Positions 9,361 through 18,864 are shown, numbered from the stretch's first letter. The stretch: DNA of 33,968 nucleotides from Dehalococcoidia bacterium (GCA_003552785.1 PUOQ01000075.1:1-33968); one strand, 5' to 3'. A program made the numbers and translations. Notes: generated from the letters alone by a model not told the origin.

Positions 9361-10158
9361 ATGCCACATGAAAGAAACAAAGATCCAAAAAACATTTCAA
9401 GACGGCAGTTCTTGCGTGATGCCGGAATTGTGGTTGGAGGAACTGCCGTTGGTTCTGCTTTTATCCTCACCGCCTGTGGTGAAGAAAAAGAGATAACCAA
9501 AACCGTAACCAAAACAGACACTGTTACAACCACTGCGCCGGGGACGACCGTCACACAAACAGCGACGGAAACAGCAACCAAATATGTTTGCCCGGTGTGC
9601 AATGAAGAGTTTGATTCACTCGATGAGTTAAAAAACCACTTTGAATCAGAGCACCCGGATGATAAAGAAATCAAAGATGAACTCGACCGGGTGGTTACCT
9701 ATACCGTAAATGGCCATCAGTACGTTTTACAGGTAGACCCTCAGGAAACTTTGCATGATGTACTGCGTGAAAAGTGCGGATATTTATCACTTAAGGATAT
9801 GTGCACTGGATGGGGTGCATGCGGCTCCTGTACTGTAATTGTTGAAGGTAAGCCAATTCTGGGTTGCATGGCTCTGGCAAGAGAGTTTGACGGGGCCAAC
9901 ATGGAGACGTCCGAGGGGCTAGCCCAGAAGAAGCATCCATTGATTGATACTTATGTAAAACACTATACCATGCAGTGTGGTTACTGCACACCGGGTTTCA
10001 TAGTAACTTCAAAGGCGCTTCTTGACATGAACCCAAACCCGACCGTAGAAGATATACGCGACAAGCTTGCAGGTAACCTGTGTCGCTGCGGCACCTACCC
10101 GCAGCACATACCGGCAGTTCAGGAAGCCGCAGAAATCCTGCAACAAGGAGGAGAATAA
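9361..10158 (+). CDS. Tat-exported lipoprotein: Thr-rich linker + C2H2 zinc-finger-like motif + xanthine dehydrogenase family [2Fe-2S] small subunit
   Basis: 265 aa; SRRQFLRDAGIVVGG Tat motif, ILTAC lipobox, YVCPVCNEEFDSLDELKNHFESEH (C-x2-C-x12-H-x4-H), then CTGWGACGSCTV, MQCGYCTPG and NLCRCGTYP iron-sulfur motifs. Confidence 0.93.
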   Translation: MPHERNKDPKNISRRQFLRDAGIVVGGTAVGSAFILTACGEEKEITKTVTKTDTVTTTAPGTTVTQTATETATKYVCPVCNEEFDSLDELKNHFESEHPDDKEIKDELDRVVTYTVNGHQYVLQVDPQETLHDVLREKCGYLSLKDMCTGWGACGSCTVIVEGKPILGCMALAREFDGANMETSEGLAQKKHPLIDTYVKHYTMQCGYCTPGFIVTSKALLDMNPNPTVEDIRDKLAGNLCRCGTYPQHIPAVQEAAEILQQGGE

Positions 10159-12530
10159 TGCCAGAGCAACCGTATCATACCAGAGAAGAGTTTAATTACG
10201 TTGGTAAGGCAGGCCTGAAGCGAAAAGATGGCCTGGAAAAGGCAGCAGGCACGGCCCTGTTTACAAGGGATGTGTACCTGCCGGGCATGCTTATAGCCAA
10301 GACCTTTGAATCTCCCTATGCACACGCAAAGATTGTAAGTATGGACACCAGCAAAGCCGAGGCTTATCCGGGTGTACATGCGGTGCTTCGTTATGATGAC
10401 CCCGAATTAGCCTATGAATTTGAATACCCATCATGGGGATGGTCTGCACAATATCAGCATCCGCTAAATCAAATTGCCCACTGGGCAGGCTGCCCCATGG
10501 GCTTTGCCATCGCCGCAGTCGATGAACAGACGGTAGACGAGGCCATGAAACTGGTTGAAATCGAATGGGAAATATTGCCCTTTGAGCTAGACTATGAACA
10601 ATCGGCCAAAGATGACGTTATACTTGAAGCCCACCGGGATATTGATACCAATATCCGTAGCGCCGAGGGGGTCATCGAACATGAACTGGGCGATGTGGAA
10701 AAGGGCATGCAGGAAGCAGATAACATTGTCAAGTTTACCTACATCGATGAAGAAGACACTTGGGGCGGGGTTGAAGCCCTTTCCTGCATTGCAGTATGGA
10801 GAGGGGACCACCTGGACATCTGGGTGCATAACCAGACACCCAACCCGGCTCAAATGCGGCTTGCCGGGTACCATCAATGGGTTCCAGTCGGATACTTCGT
10901 AAGAGTTGCTCCGCCTGTTAACCAGTATACTCTGGCAAACAAAATACATGTACATTCGCTGTATCAGGGCGCACAGTTTGGTGGCCCCAACTGGAATACA
11001 TGGTACTGCAACTATCCTTTAACTGCAGCATGGCTTGCCAAAAGGGCTCAAAAACCGGTTAAGCACATTCTTGACCGCAGCCATTTTGAAAACCGTGGCT
11101 ATGATGAAGCGGTGCATTATATGGAAGTCGGTTTTAAAAATGACGGTACAATTACCGCTCTTAAATCTTTGGACTATGGATCCACCATTGACTTCCCCTT
11201 TAAAGTCGGTAAAGGCACCGGTGTTCCCAATTATTACGATACGGTAATTGTGCCTTATGTCAACAAAGGTCCAAAATCCTGCTACCGCCATGGCATGAAG
11301 GAATGCGGCGGGCTTAATTTACCCTATTCAATTGTTGCCGGAGAACTGGGAATGCCAATGACTGAAGTAGCCCTCAAGAATGACGGTTGCTATGGCAATA
11401 GCATGGAGTGGATAAACGAAAATGTTAAAGCCCAGTACGGCTGGACGCGTGACAGCTTGAAAGAAGTCATTGAAGCCGGTAAAGAAGCAATCGGATGGGA
11501 TGAAAAGTGGCACCTGCCAGGAGAGAAAAAACTGGATAATGGCAGGTACCATGGTATTGGGCTTGCTTTTTCTCACAACTGGGAAGTCGACCCCAATACT
11601 TATTTTCAGCCTAACCAGGCATGCGTTGCCATCCAGCGAACCGAAGGCTCGGTAAAACTGATTGCACGCCACTCAGACGGTGGCTGGACCGGGGAAACTT
11701 CATACTGTCAGATTGTAGCTGATGAACTTGGGGCTAAATACGATGACGTTGAAATTCGCCCCTTTGATGATGTTAAATTTGAACTGAAACAGGGCATGGG
11801 CTCCTGCGGGCTGATATGCAGTTCTGTATTTCTGGTGGAAGCTGCACGTAATTGCAAAAAGAAACTGCTTGAAATCTGTACTGAGCCGACCGGCCCTGGT
11901 GGAAGACAAATATTCCCGGGATTAACACCCGATGACCTGGAAGTAAAAGACAGCGTAGTTTTTGAAAAAGCCAATCCGGATAATAAGAAGACCTTCTATG
12001 AGGTATGCCAGGCCGACTGGCAATTCCACGACCCTGCAATCGGATGGGCGGCCAACCGGCGGCACGGCATGGAAATTTGGAACCTGTTGCGGCAGGCTAC
12101 ATTCATGGAAGTAGAAGTCGACACCGAAACCGGTGAAGTTATCATCAAAAAGGTTGTTAACGTCAACGACGTCGGCAAATGCGTTACACCTGAGTCGGTA
12201 AAGGGCCAGCAATATGGTGGCTCCTATATGGGTATAGGCAACTCCAGGAACGAAGAAGTTCTCTACGACACTCAGACAGGATTCCAGATAAATGACAACC
12301 TGATTGACTACAAGTGGTTTTCCTTTAACGACATTGAAGGCCCAATGGAACAGATAATTATAGAGACCGGTATGGGCTATGGGGCCTATGGTATGAGTGG
12401 CTGCAGCGAAGTTGTTGGCGCGTTGATGGCTACTTCTACCAGTGACGCAATATTTAATGCTACTGGCAAGCGCGTTACCCACTTCCCAACTACACCGGAC
12501 CGGGTGCTAAAAGCACTTGGGAAGATATAG
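10158..12530 (+). CDS. xanthine dehydrogenase / aldehyde oxidase family molybdopterin-binding large subunit
   Basis: Starts MPEQPYHTREEFNYVGKAGLKRKDGLEKAAGTALFTRDV after GGAGGA RBS, overlapping the upstream stop by 1 nt; C-terminal SGCSEVVGALMATSTSDAIFNATGKRV matches the family GxGE...A-I-x-x-ATG region. Confidence 0.93.
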   Translation: MPEQPYHTREEFNYVGKAGLKRKDGLEKAAGTALFTRDVYLPGMLIAKTFESPYAHAKIVSMDTSKAEAYPGVHAVLRYDDPELAYEFEYPSWGWSAQYQHPLNQIAHWAGCPMGFAIAAVDEQTVDEAMKLVEIEWEILPFELDYEQSAKDDVILEAHRDIDTNIRSAEGVIEHELGDVEKGMQEADNIVKFTYIDEEDTWGGVEALSCIAVWRGDHLDIWVHNQTPNPAQMRLAGYHQWVPVGYFVRVAPPVNQYTLANKIHVHSLYQGAQFGGPNWNTWYCNYPLTAAWLAKRAQKPVKHILDRSHFENRGYDEAVHYMEVGFKNDGTITALKSLDYGSTIDFPFKVGKGTGVPNYYDTVIVPYVNKGPKSCYRHGMKECGGLNLPYSIVAGELGMPMTEVALKNDGCYGNSMEWINENVKAQYGWTRDSLKEVIEAGKEAIGWDEKWHLPGEKKLDNGRYHGIGLAFSHNWEVDPNTYFQPNQACVAIQRTEGSVKLIARHSDGGWTGETSYCQIVADELGAKYDDVEIRPFDDVKFELKQGMGSCGLICSSVFLVEAARNCKKKLLEICTEPTGPGGRQIFPGLTPDDLEVKDSVVFEKANPDNKKTFYEVCQADWQFHDPAIGWAANRRHGMEIWNLLRQATFMEVEVDTETGEVIIKKVVNVNDVGKCVTPESVKGQQYGGSYMGIGNSRNEEVLYDTQTGFQINDNLIDYKWFSFNDIEGPMEQIIIETGMGYGAYGMSGCSEVVGALMATSTSDAIFNATGKRVTHFPTTPDRVLKALGKI

Positions 12531-12544
12531 GAGGCTGAAAAAAG

Positions 12545-13522
12545 ATGAAATTGCATAAATTCAATCATGTTAACCCAAAAAGCGTAGATGAAGCTGTATC
12601 GATCCTGGGAAGAAATGGAGGTAAAGCCTGTGTAAATGCCGGTGGTACCGACATGGTCGGTGTGTTGCGGCTAAAGATACTACCCGAATACCCTGATGTG
12701 GTTGTGAACCTGAAATCTATTTCGCCAAGCATGAACTATATAGAAGAAGACGGAAATGTCTTAAAAATAGGTGCTCTAACCCTGCTTGACGATATAGCCA
12801 ATAACGAGATAGTAAAGGAAAAATACACAGCTCTTGCCCAGGCAGCGCATAAAACCGCATCTCCACATATCCGGGTTATGGGCACCATAGCCGGAAACCT
12901 TTGCCAGCACAACCGCTGCTGGTATTACTGGAAAAAAGACAATATTTTTAATTGTGCACGGAAAGACACAACAGGACTGTGTTACGCAACTGCCGGGCAG
13001 AACAAATTCCACTCTGTGTTTGGAGCAGCGGCGGGTTGCCTGGCATTTCATCCAAGCGATATGGCACCGGCCCTGGTGGCCCTGAACGCCGATGTTGTAA
13101 CTTCCAAAAGAACCATTCCGATTGATGAGTTTTTCACCGTGAAAGTTAGTCCGAGTGGCGCTGGCTCTACAGTACTTGAAAGTGACGAGGTTGTCACTGA
13201 AATTCAGGTGCCGCAACCTGCTTCAGGTGTAAAGAGTGCATTTGTGAAATTTGCCCTTAGAAAATCAATTGACTTCCCGGTAGCCAATGCTGCTGCTGCC
13301 ATTGGCGGTGAAGAAGCTCGAATCTGCATGGGGGCCGTTGCCCCCAATCCCAGGCGGGCAACCGGGGCTGAGGATTCAATCCGCGGTCAATCTATAAATG
13401 AATCCAATGCCGATGCGGCCGCTGCCGAGGCGGTACGTAATGCTATGGGCCTAGCACACAATCGATGGAAAATTCAGATTGCAAGAGCTATGGTAAAAAG
13501 AGCAATTCTCGGTTGCGCATAG
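12545..13522 (+). CDS. FAD-binding subunit of xanthine dehydrogenase / CO dehydrogenase family, with Cys-rich insert
   Basis: 325 aa; NAGGTDMVGVLRLKI, MGTIAGNLCQHNRCWYYWKKDNIFNCARKDTTGLCYA, HPSDMAPALVALNADV. Confidence 0.92.
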   Translation: MKLHKFNHVNPKSVDEAVSILGRNGGKACVNAGGTDMVGVLRLKILPEYPDVVVNLKSISPSMNYIEEDGNVLKIGALTLLDDIANNEIVKEKYTALAQAAHKTASPHIRVMGTIAGNLCQHNRCWYYWKKDNIFNCARKDTTGLCYATAGQNKFHSVFGAAAGCLAFHPSDMAPALVALNADVVTSKRTIPIDEFFTVKVSPSGAGSTVLESDEVVTEIQVPQPASGVKSAFVKFALRKSIDFPVANAAAAIGGEEARICMGAVAPNPRRATGAEDSIRGQSINESNADAAAAEAVRNAMGLAHNRWKIQIARAMVKRAILGCA

Positions 13523-13547
13523 TTTAAAGACAGCGTCTTAATTTTGG

Positions 13548-13580
13548 TAAATGAGGCGGTGTTATTAACCGCCTCATTTA
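13548..13580 (+). terminator. hairpin terminator candidate ending the molybdenum hydroxylase operon
   Basis: 13-bp perfect inverted repeat taaatgaggcggt / accgcctcattta, 7-nt loop; no long T tract. Confidence 0.6.
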
Positions 13581-13611
13581 CAATAGTGGTAATATAATAA
13601 TATTATACCGC

Positions 13612-14184
13612 ATGAATTTAACGAGCGGGTATTCGGGCATGCTTAAAAGCTGGCGATTCTGGTTTTTTAATGCGCTATTATTATCTGCTGTAATTATGAT
13701 GGTTGTATCATTCATGGGCCCCTGGTGGACGTCACGCATCGAGCCGGCTCCCGGGCAACCATCGGCTATCGGTATGGTAATAGAAATTTTTCAATGGGGT
13801 ATTCCGGAAGGTCCACACGTAGAACATTATATGGAAGATGTAACTCCGGATTATCAGATTGCGCTGGCGCGTATTTTTCTTGCCGGAAGCATTGCGCTGG
13901 CTTTTGCCAGTTCCTGGTTGCGGGGTTTGGCTGGCAAATTAATTTTGGGGCTTGTGGGTGCAGCCTGGGTGGGTTATGCACTCGGCGCTTATTATCTGAT
14001 TTCCAGCCGTACTGCTGAGTACGGGATGCCACTCCAAGGAAAAGAAACTGTATATGATTTTGTGTTTATCGTCGTTGCAACTTCTGGCTTTGAATTTGAA
14101 TACTACCTTGCCTATGCAGCCGGTTTGCTGTGTATATTGCTGGCGGTTATGCGGAGTTTAATTACCGGGAAATTATTAAAATAA
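13612..14184 (+). CDS. integral membrane protein of unknown function
   Basis: 190 aa with about four hydrophobic segments (FWFFNALLLSAVIMMVVSFMG; IALARIFLAGSIALAFASSWL; LILGLVGAAWVGYALGAYYL; YLAYAAGLLCILLAVM). Confidence 0.6.
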   Translation: MNLTSGYSGMLKSWRFWFFNALLLSAVIMMVVSFMGPWWTSRIEPAPGQPSAIGMVIEIFQWGIPEGPHVEHYMEDVTPDYQIALARIFLAGSIALAFASSWLRGLAGKLILGLVGAAWVGYALGAYYLISSRTAEYGMPLQGKETVYDFVFIVVATSGFEFEYYLAYAAGLLCILLAVMRSLITGKLLK

Positions 14185-14221
14185 AATATTATTACAATTG
14201 TATATAACTGGAGGGTTCTCG

Positions 14222-15328
14222 ATGTCTCTTATGTGGCAAAACAAATTACATGAATTGAAAAATTACATTAACAACAATCCTGAAATCATGGTAACGAAAA
14301 ACAAAACGGTAATCTCTGCGGAGTACAAGGTTAGATTTTACGAGCTTTTCAATGAAACGCGTAAAAGCTTCATTTTAGATTTGTTCAATGAAGAATTAGA
14401 TACTTCATACCAGCTTGCGCACAGTTTAAATGAAAGCATCGAAAACCTTAAAACTCAACTTGATTTGGATGAAGTTAATTTCCCAGATGGGATTAGTTGG
14501 TTCGTTCAAGACCCTTCAAAAGGCATGGCAAAAATTTTATGGGAACCTCTTTTTGATTTAATAGCCGATGATATAAGCATGGAAAAGTTTGAAAACATAA
14601 GCAAGGAAAAAGTCAAAAAGATCTTTGATACCAGTTTTTATGAAATGTATGAAGACTGGCTGGAGGTATCAATACTTGAAAAATTAGATGCCAGGCAGTT
14701 TCTAAGGGTGCTTGCCCCCACTATCATTGGATCTTTTGGTCATGCCCAGGGTTATGTAATGCATCTTGACGTAAAACCAGTTATTCCTCCAGAGGAATCA
14801 AAGGTGTTGTCACTTCGCCACCGTTTTGACTTCAATTCATTTTCTGTTCCTGATTTTATTGTATATTCTAAACATTTTCGAAAGTACGTTTCCGTTAAAG
14901 CAAGGCATCATGTGGCCAGGTGGATAGCTCATGAACCGAGTCAAAACAGGGAGTGGTTACCGTTAAGTGAGCTTGAAAATGTTTTGGGTGATGGCTATTT
15001 ATTGGTTTATATGGACGATAACCCCCTTAATCTTGCGCTTGTTAACGACGTTAATGTATTGTGTCGGCCGGACATGGTAATTGAGTTCAGGGAAAAAGAG
15101 GGGTGGTATTCTGCTGATGAGATAGAACTTATTGCCCGCCGGTCTGAACTGCTCCAGCCAAAGCTGGGCACTTTTATCGTATACAGGTGTCCGGGTGAAA
15201 ATATATCAAACAGCCAGATGGGTGATGGCTTTACCTTTCTTGAGGCCGGCATAGAAAAAAGCAGGCTGCAAAACATTATCAGGGTGTTAGAGGAAAGCGC
15301 CCTGAAACATATTTCCCGGCCTCAGTAG
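14222..15328 (+). CDS. conserved-looking protein of unknown function (368 aa)
   Basis: Long ORF with ggaggg RBS before ATG 14222 (track start 14198 is upstream of the RBS). No family recognised. Confidence 0.75.
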   Translation: MSLMWQNKLHELKNYINNNPEIMVTKNKTVISAEYKVRFYELFNETRKSFILDLFNEELDTSYQLAHSLNESIENLKTQLDLDEVNFPDGISWFVQDPSKGMAKILWEPLFDLIADDISMEKFENISKEKVKKIFDTSFYEMYEDWLEVSILEKLDARQFLRVLAPTIIGSFGHAQGYVMHLDVKPVIPPEESKVLSLRHRFDFNSFSVPDFIVYSKHFRKYVSVKARHHVARWIAHEPSQNREWLPLSELENVLGDGYLLVYMDDNPLNLALVNDVNVLCRPDMVIEFREKEGWYSADEIELIARRSELLQPKLGTFIVYRCPGENISNSQMGDGFTFLEAGIEKSRLQNIIRVLEESALKHISRPQ

Positions 15329-15389
15329 TTTGCCTATAATCAGGTCGAGGTGTGTTGCTTGAAAAAATTTTTGATACGATGCTAAATAT

Positions 15390-16394
15390 ATGAATGATAA
15401 TCATTTCAACTACCACCAGGCCTTCAGTATCAATTTGGGGCTGTTCTCTCCCTCCGAGCAGCAGCGTTTAAGGGAGGCGAGAATAACCATTGCCGGCACC
15501 GGCGGTGCCGGCGGTGTGATAGCTATTATGCTGGCAAGAAGCGGGGTTGAAAACTTTACCCTGATAGACTACGACACCTATTCAATCACTAACATCAACC
15601 GCCAGATCGGCTGTTTTGTCGATACCCTGGGCCAGTACAAAGCTGAAGTGATAAAAAATGAAATTCTGCGCATAAACCCCGGAGCAAATATAACCTGTAT
15701 CAATAGGGCAATACCCCTTGAAGAGTTAAAGACACTGCTAGACGAAACCGACGTATATTTCTCCGAAGCCGACGATCTTGCCTATTCCACCTGCTCTTTG
15801 ATAGCCGCCCAGAAGAAAAAGGTCATGGCTATCTCGTATATGCCCATGGGCATGGCGGGCTACATCATGGTGTTTCCACCCGGTCTGCCCCGCGTATATG
15901 ATCCGACCGACATGTTCGGCGGCCCCAAAGGTTTAAATTACGATGAACTAAAAGAATTCCAGGGGGACCCGGTAAACAGAAGCGGTCGGCGCTGGCATAT
16001 CACTCAGGGTAAAATGAGAATTGAGTGGTTCAAAAAATGGTGCCGTGGAGAAAACACCCTTACCCAGCTGTGCCCGGCGGTCTGGACAGGTACTGCCCTG
16101 GCAAGCATTGAAGCTGTTAAGTATATTACCGGCAAGTGGAAAAGGGTAAAGGCGCCCAAAATGTGGCAGATCGAACTTGCCGAAAACCGCATCAGGGTTA
16201 AGAAATTCCGCCGCCGGACGCGTATTTTTTCAAAGTACATCTACTGGGCGGTAAACATCAAATGGTTGGGAATTGGTCAAAGAATAAGGCAATTTACCCT
16301 TAAGTCCTTGGAAAAGGACCTGGAAAAGATGCAGAGGCAGGAAGAGCAGGGTAAAACACCCCGCCTTCCCTTCATGTGGAAACACATTATCTAG
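15390..16394 (+). CDS. ThiF/MoeB/E1-like adenylyltransferase family protein (paralog A, intact ATP motif)
   Basis: 334 aa; ITIAGTGGAGGVIAIMLARSGVENFTLIDYDTYSITNINRQ, GQYKAEVIKNEILRINPGANI, DVYFSEADDLAYS. Confidence 0.85.
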   Translation: MNDNHFNYHQAFSINLGLFSPSEQQRLREARITIAGTGGAGGVIAIMLARSGVENFTLIDYDTYSITNINRQIGCFVDTLGQYKAEVIKNEILRINPGANITCINRAIPLEELKTLLDETDVYFSEADDLAYSTCSLIAAQKKKVMAISYMPMGMAGYIMVFPPGLPRVYDPTDMFGGPKGLNYDELKEFQGDPVNRSGRRWHITQGKMRIEWFKKWCRGENTLTQLCPAVWTGTALASIEAVKYITGKWKRVKAPKMWQIELAENRIRVKKFRRRTRIFSKYIYWAVNIKWLGIGQRIRQFTLKSLEKDLEKMQRQEEQGKTPRLPFMWKHII

Positions 16395-16498
16395 GCTTTA
16401 ACTACACCGGGTTAATATAAGGCAAAGCTTGTAAATCAAATAAAATGATATGATAATAATAAGCGACAGATCCTTATTTCTAACAGGTAACGAAGTTT

Positions 16499-17365
16499 AT
16501 GCTATCTGATGCACCAAAAATGGAAAAAGGATATGTACTCCCCGGCACCAGCATCATACTTGAAAAAGGCTGGCTGGAGCCATACAACCGGGCTGTGGGG
16601 CAGAAACACCGAGGCAAAAGCCTTCAAGCACCGGTGTCCCCGGTGGCCGTTGCCGGCAAGGGGCTTATCGCCCTCACCCGCCCCTTGAATCTACCCGGGG
16701 GTGTCGTCCATACCCATGCCCTCATTAACAGCTTGTCGCCGGTTTACACCGGAGAGGAGCTTTTATGCCAGGGAAGGATAAGCCGGGTTATCAGCCGGGG
16801 CAGCGTTAAGCTGGCAACCGTTTCTTTTGAGATCATGAAACCCGATCACCAAAAGGTGATTTGCGGCCACATGACCTATCTGCTTCCCGGCTCAAACGTT
16901 AAGAACTCTACTTTCACGGGAGATAAAACATACGGCAACGGCAGCATTAATGCCTGTGGCAGGGCTTTGCCTCCTGTATCACGGGTGGTTACCCATAGGG
17001 ATGTAGAATCTTATGCCCTTTTCAGCGGTGACTACAACCCTCTGCACCTTAACAGACTTTTTGCCGGCAAGACGGCTTTCGGCAACATAATTGTACATGG
17101 TATGCTGGTTCTGGGCCTGGTAGACGAGTTTCTGGCGGGCACATTCGGCAAGCACTATACCGACAACGGCTCTCTGGAAGCGCGTTTCAAAAAACCGGTC
17201 CTGCCCGGCCAGAAGATTCTCCTAAAGGGACAGGCAAATGATAATGCGCCCGGGCCTTCGGATAGGGACGCTGCCTGCGAGGTGCAGGTTAGCAGTCAAA
17301 ACAATGAACTCTTGCTTTCGGTAGCGGCCGAATTCAGCACATCATCGAAAGGAGAAGCATGGTAA
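16499..17365 (+). CDS. MaoC-like dehydratase (double hot-dog)
   Basis: 288 aa; YALFSGDYNPLHLNRLFAGKTAFGNIIVHGMLVLGLVDEF hydratase motif. Confidence 0.85.
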   Translation: MLSDAPKMEKGYVLPGTSIILEKGWLEPYNRAVGQKHRGKSLQAPVSPVAVAGKGLIALTRPLNLPGGVVHTHALINSLSPVYTGEELLCQGRISRVISRGSVKLATVSFEIMKPDHQKVICGHMTYLLPGSNVKNSTFTGDKTYGNGSINACGRALPPVSRVVTHRDVESYALFSGDYNPLHLNRLFAGKTAFGNIIVHGMLVLGLVDEFLAGTFGKHYTDNGSLEARFKKPVLPGQKILLKGQANDNAPGPSDRDAACEVQVSSQNNELLLSVAAEFSTSSKGEAW

Positions 17366-17366
17366 T

Positions 17367-17627
17367 ATGCCAGACCCGGTCGAAGAAAAACTAAAGCAGA
17401 TCGCCCTTAGAGTAACCCGCAAACAGGAGGCTGATTTTAGCGGCGATACCACCTTTGAAGACCTTGAAGCCGATTCCATGGACAGAGTCCAGATACTGGT
17501 GTCTCTCGAAGAGGAGTTTGACATCGAAATACCCGATGAAGAAGTGGCAGAAATAAACGATATGAAAACTTTTGTTGATTATGTAAAAACCAAAATCGCC
17601 CGGAAGGAGGGTTCAGCCGGTGAGTAA
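17367..17627 (+). CDS. acyl carrier protein
   Basis: 86 aa; DLEADSMDRVQILVSLEEEFDIEIPDEEVAEINDMKTFVDYV with phosphopantetheine Ser in DSM. Confidence 0.93.
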   Translation: MPDPVEEKLKQIALRVTRKQEADFSGDTTFEDLEADSMDRVQILVSLEEEFDIEIPDEEVAEINDMKTFVDYVKTKIARKEGSAGE

Positions 17628-18864
17628 CATGCCCCGGGTAGTCATAACCGGTCTGGGCGTGGTAAGCCCGCTGGGCTCAACGCTTGATGAGTTCTGGCAT
17701 AAACTGACCTCTGGCACCAGCGCCATCGGCAAAATAACCCACTTTGATGCTGAGAAGTTCCCGGTAAAAGTGGCCGCCGAGGTCAAGGACTTCGACCCGG
17801 TAAATTATATGAAGATGAAGCGTGCCGACCGGACCGGCCGTTGTTCCCAGTTTGCCATTGCCGCCACCCGGATGGCTGCCGACCATGCCCGGCTTGATAT
17901 GTCAGTTGAGGAACCTGAAAGGATCGGTGTTGTTGTCGGCACCAGCGGCATGCCGGAACTGTTGGCAGAGCAGGCAAACATTATCGAGCGCAAGGGCCCC
18001 AACCGGGTCGACCCGCTGGTGGTGAGCAAGTACCGGGCCAGCATGGTGCCTGCCCATGTCGGCCTTGAAGTGGGAGCAAAGGGCATAAACACCAGCATAA
18101 ACAGTGCCTGCAACAGCGGCAATGACTCTCTCGGCAATGCCTATAACCTGTTACGGCTGGGGTATGCAGACCTTATTTTAGCCGGCGGGGCCGGTGCCAA
18201 TATAACCCCTCTGGCCATTGCCGCTACCGGCCGCATCGGGGCCCTGTCCCGGGAAGAAGACCCGGATAAAGCATGCCGCCCGTTTGACCTTAACCGCAGC
18301 GGCTTTGTCTACGGCGAAGGAGCGGCCATGCTGGTACTGGAAACCCTGGAGCATGCCCAAAACCGCCGGTCTGAGATACTGGCTGAAATCACAGGCGCGG
18401 GCTGGTCGTTTGATGCCGTCAGCGAAACCTCCCCCGGCATGGCAGAAAGGGCCCGGGCCATGAGCCTTGCATTAAGGGATGCCGGTATTTCCCCCGGAGA
18501 CGTAGATTACATCAACGCCCACGGCACCGGCACCAAACTGAACGATGTTTCCGAGACCCGGGCCATAAAGTCGGTGTTTGGTACTGGTGCCTATAGCCTG
18601 CCGGTAAGTTCAATCAAATCAATGATAGGACATCTGGGATGTGCCGCCGGCAGCGTTGAAGCGGTAGCGGTGGTGATGAGTATTTTGAATAGTACCATAC
18701 CCCCGACCATAAACTACCAGACACCCGACCCGGAGTGCGACCTTGACTACGTTCCCAATGTATCAAGACGGCAAAGCCTTGATGTTTGCCTGTCCAATTC
18801 ATTCGGCCTGGGCGGTCAAAACTGCAGTCTTATTTTCAGGCGGTTTAAGCAAAATGGAACTTAA
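17620..18864 (+). CDS. beta-ketoacyl-ACP synthase (KAS II / FabF family)
   Basis: 414 aa; SINSACNSGNDSLG (Cys), INAHGTGTKLND (His), SIKSMIGHLGCAAG (Lys/His), GLGGQN. Confidence 0.94.
   Translation: MSNMPRVVITGLGVVSPLGSTLDEFWHKLTSGTSAIGKITHFDAEKFPVKVAAEVKDFDPVNYMKMKRADRTGRCSQFAIAATRMAADHARLDMSVEEPERIGVVVGTSGMPELLAEQANIIERKGPNRVDPLVVSKYRASMVPAHVGLEVGAKGINTSINSACNSGNDSLGNAYNLLRLGYADLILAGGAGANITPLAIAATGRIGALSREEDPDKACRPFDLNRSGFVYGEGAAMLVLETLEHAQNRRSEILAEITGAGWSFDAVSETSPGMAERARAMSLALRDAGISPGDVDYINAHGTGTKLNDVSETRAIKSVFGTGAYSLPVSSIKSMIGHLGCAAGSVEAVAVVMSILNSTIPPTINYQTPDPECDLDYVPNVSRRQSLDVCLSNSFGLGGQNCSLIFRRFKQNGT

Noticed and set aside
10080-10157. Upstream start for the molybdenum hydroxylase large subunit
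   Set aside because: Overlaps the conserved NLCRCG end of the small subunit; ATG 10158 follows a strong GGAGGA RBS.
11922-12482. 186-aa antisense ORF inside the large subunit gene (and other antisense ORFs in conserved genes)
   Set aside because: Fully covered by a well-supported coding gene on the other strand and without recognisable motifs.
18743-18853. Upstream start for the FabG-like ORF
   Set aside because: Lies inside the KAS C-terminus (FGLGGQN); SDR homology begins at ATG 18854.
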